DNA of 64,000 nt from assembly GCF_029910655.1 (NCBI RefSeq), contig NZ_CP123897.1, forward strand, positions 4,019,547-4,083,546. The letters are read 5' to 3'. Source of the DNA: Methylomonas sp. UP202. GTDB lineage: Bacteria; Pseudomonadota; Gammaproteobacteria; Methylococcales; Methylomonadaceae. A program made the position numbers and the translations under genes. Positions 63,689-64,000 of this stretch are shown here, piece after piece. The number at the start of each line of letters is the position of its first letter. Positions within the stretch are counted from its first letter, which is position 1. Under the pieces are notes generated by a model. That model was not told the DNA's origin. It did not search any database and saw only the letters and a program-made list of their open reading frames with translations.

Positions 63689-64000
63689 GAAATGTTTCCG
63701 ACAGTCGATTAGAAGTCGTTAACTCTAGTCCAGTTCGAAAGTTTCAGCGCCGACAAACGGCCGATTTCCATGTTGGAATCGCCAAGTAAACAACGCAGCC
63801 CCCCCCCCCCCCCGACTGGTCGTATCCTTGGAAGACCGCAACAAAATAAATAGCGAATAGCGTGACAAATGTGGAAAGTGATCAGCGAACAGGAAGCCAT
63901 CCCGCCCGAACCGGACAAACTGGATCGAAAGTTCGCGCAACGCCCTTCGCTGAAACGGCTTCGAGACCTCTTGCTCCCAGTTTAATTCGCCATGCATCGC
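63689..64000. other. Gene-free window end with a 15-base C tract
   Basis: No convincing gene. Two minus-strand open frames cross a homopolymer and are not supported. A plus-strand 38-codon frame (63869-63985), beginning MWKVISEQEAIPP and ending in a taa, is possible but lacks context. Confidence 0.5.
63799..63813. repeat. Poly-C/poly-G tract, 15 bases
   Basis: An uninterrupted run of 15 C on the plus strand. Tracts of this length are slippage hotspots; they can be phase-variation switches or assembly artefacts. Confidence 0.9.

Noticed and set aside
63725-63997. 90-codon minus-strand frame crossing the C tract
   Set aside because: Depends on the exact homopolymer length and shows no family features or ribosome site.

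Overview
The window is GC-rich, gene-dense chromosomal DNA from a gammaproteobacterium. Several things point to the Methylococcales, most likely a Methylomonas-like methanotroph: surface proteins ending in a VPIPGA-type PEP-CTERM-like tail, SMC instead of MukB, the AmgK/MurU cell-wall recycling route, and a complete EF-P beta-lysylation set. This placement is an inference, because no methane-oxidation or rRNA gene lies here.

Layout. 1-7.3 kb: 3' end of uvrD, pyk and gapA, the GTPase gene ylqF/rbgA, a methyltransferase, then a cupin, a Cys-phosphatase and a kinase-like protein. 7.3-14.2 kb is an accessory region. It holds an AT-rich S41 protease homologue and a Sel1-repeat lipoprotein, a truncated gene remnant, two tandem secreted DUF1566-like proteins, and two unrelated tandem arrays that both have a 21-bp period. 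14.2-26.4 kb: nadA, a DUF2780-like lipoprotein, two metal transporters (ZIP and GDT1/UPF0016), a 1.5-kb-codon MASE1-PAS-GGDEF-EAL protein, rnd, and a TonB-dependent receptor. 26.4-38.3 kb: lptD-surA-DbpA-like RNA-binding protein, amgK-murU, hemJ, a DUF4124 protein, an ArnT/GT2/LAB_N lipid-glycosylation cassette, pyrC and a FmdB zinc ribbon. 38.4-43.5 kb: aspS, a small orphan gene with a structured leader, and the EF-P set (efp-epmA divergent from epmB). 43.5-50.2 kb: hybrid histidine kinase, REC-GGDEF response regulator, SafE/UreH-like membrane protein and a sigma-54 activator with no sensory domain. 50.3-57.1 kb: the operon lepA-lepB-DUF4845-rnc-era-recO-pdxJ, ending in a PP2C phosphatase. 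57.2-64 kb: smc-zipA, a duplicated-domain helix-hairpin-helix protein, an HXXEE membrane protein and a gene-free end carrying a 15-base C tract.

Most of the window is core metabolism, translation quality control and envelope biogenesis. The less ordinary material is the phosphatase/kinase-like pair (6.1-7.3 kb), the AT-rich S41/Sel1 island, the paired 21-bp arrays around the duplicated surface proteins, the two-copy domain of unknown function fused to HhH, and signalling genes attached to housekeeping operons. No rRNA, tRNA, CRISPR array or intact insertion sequence was found.
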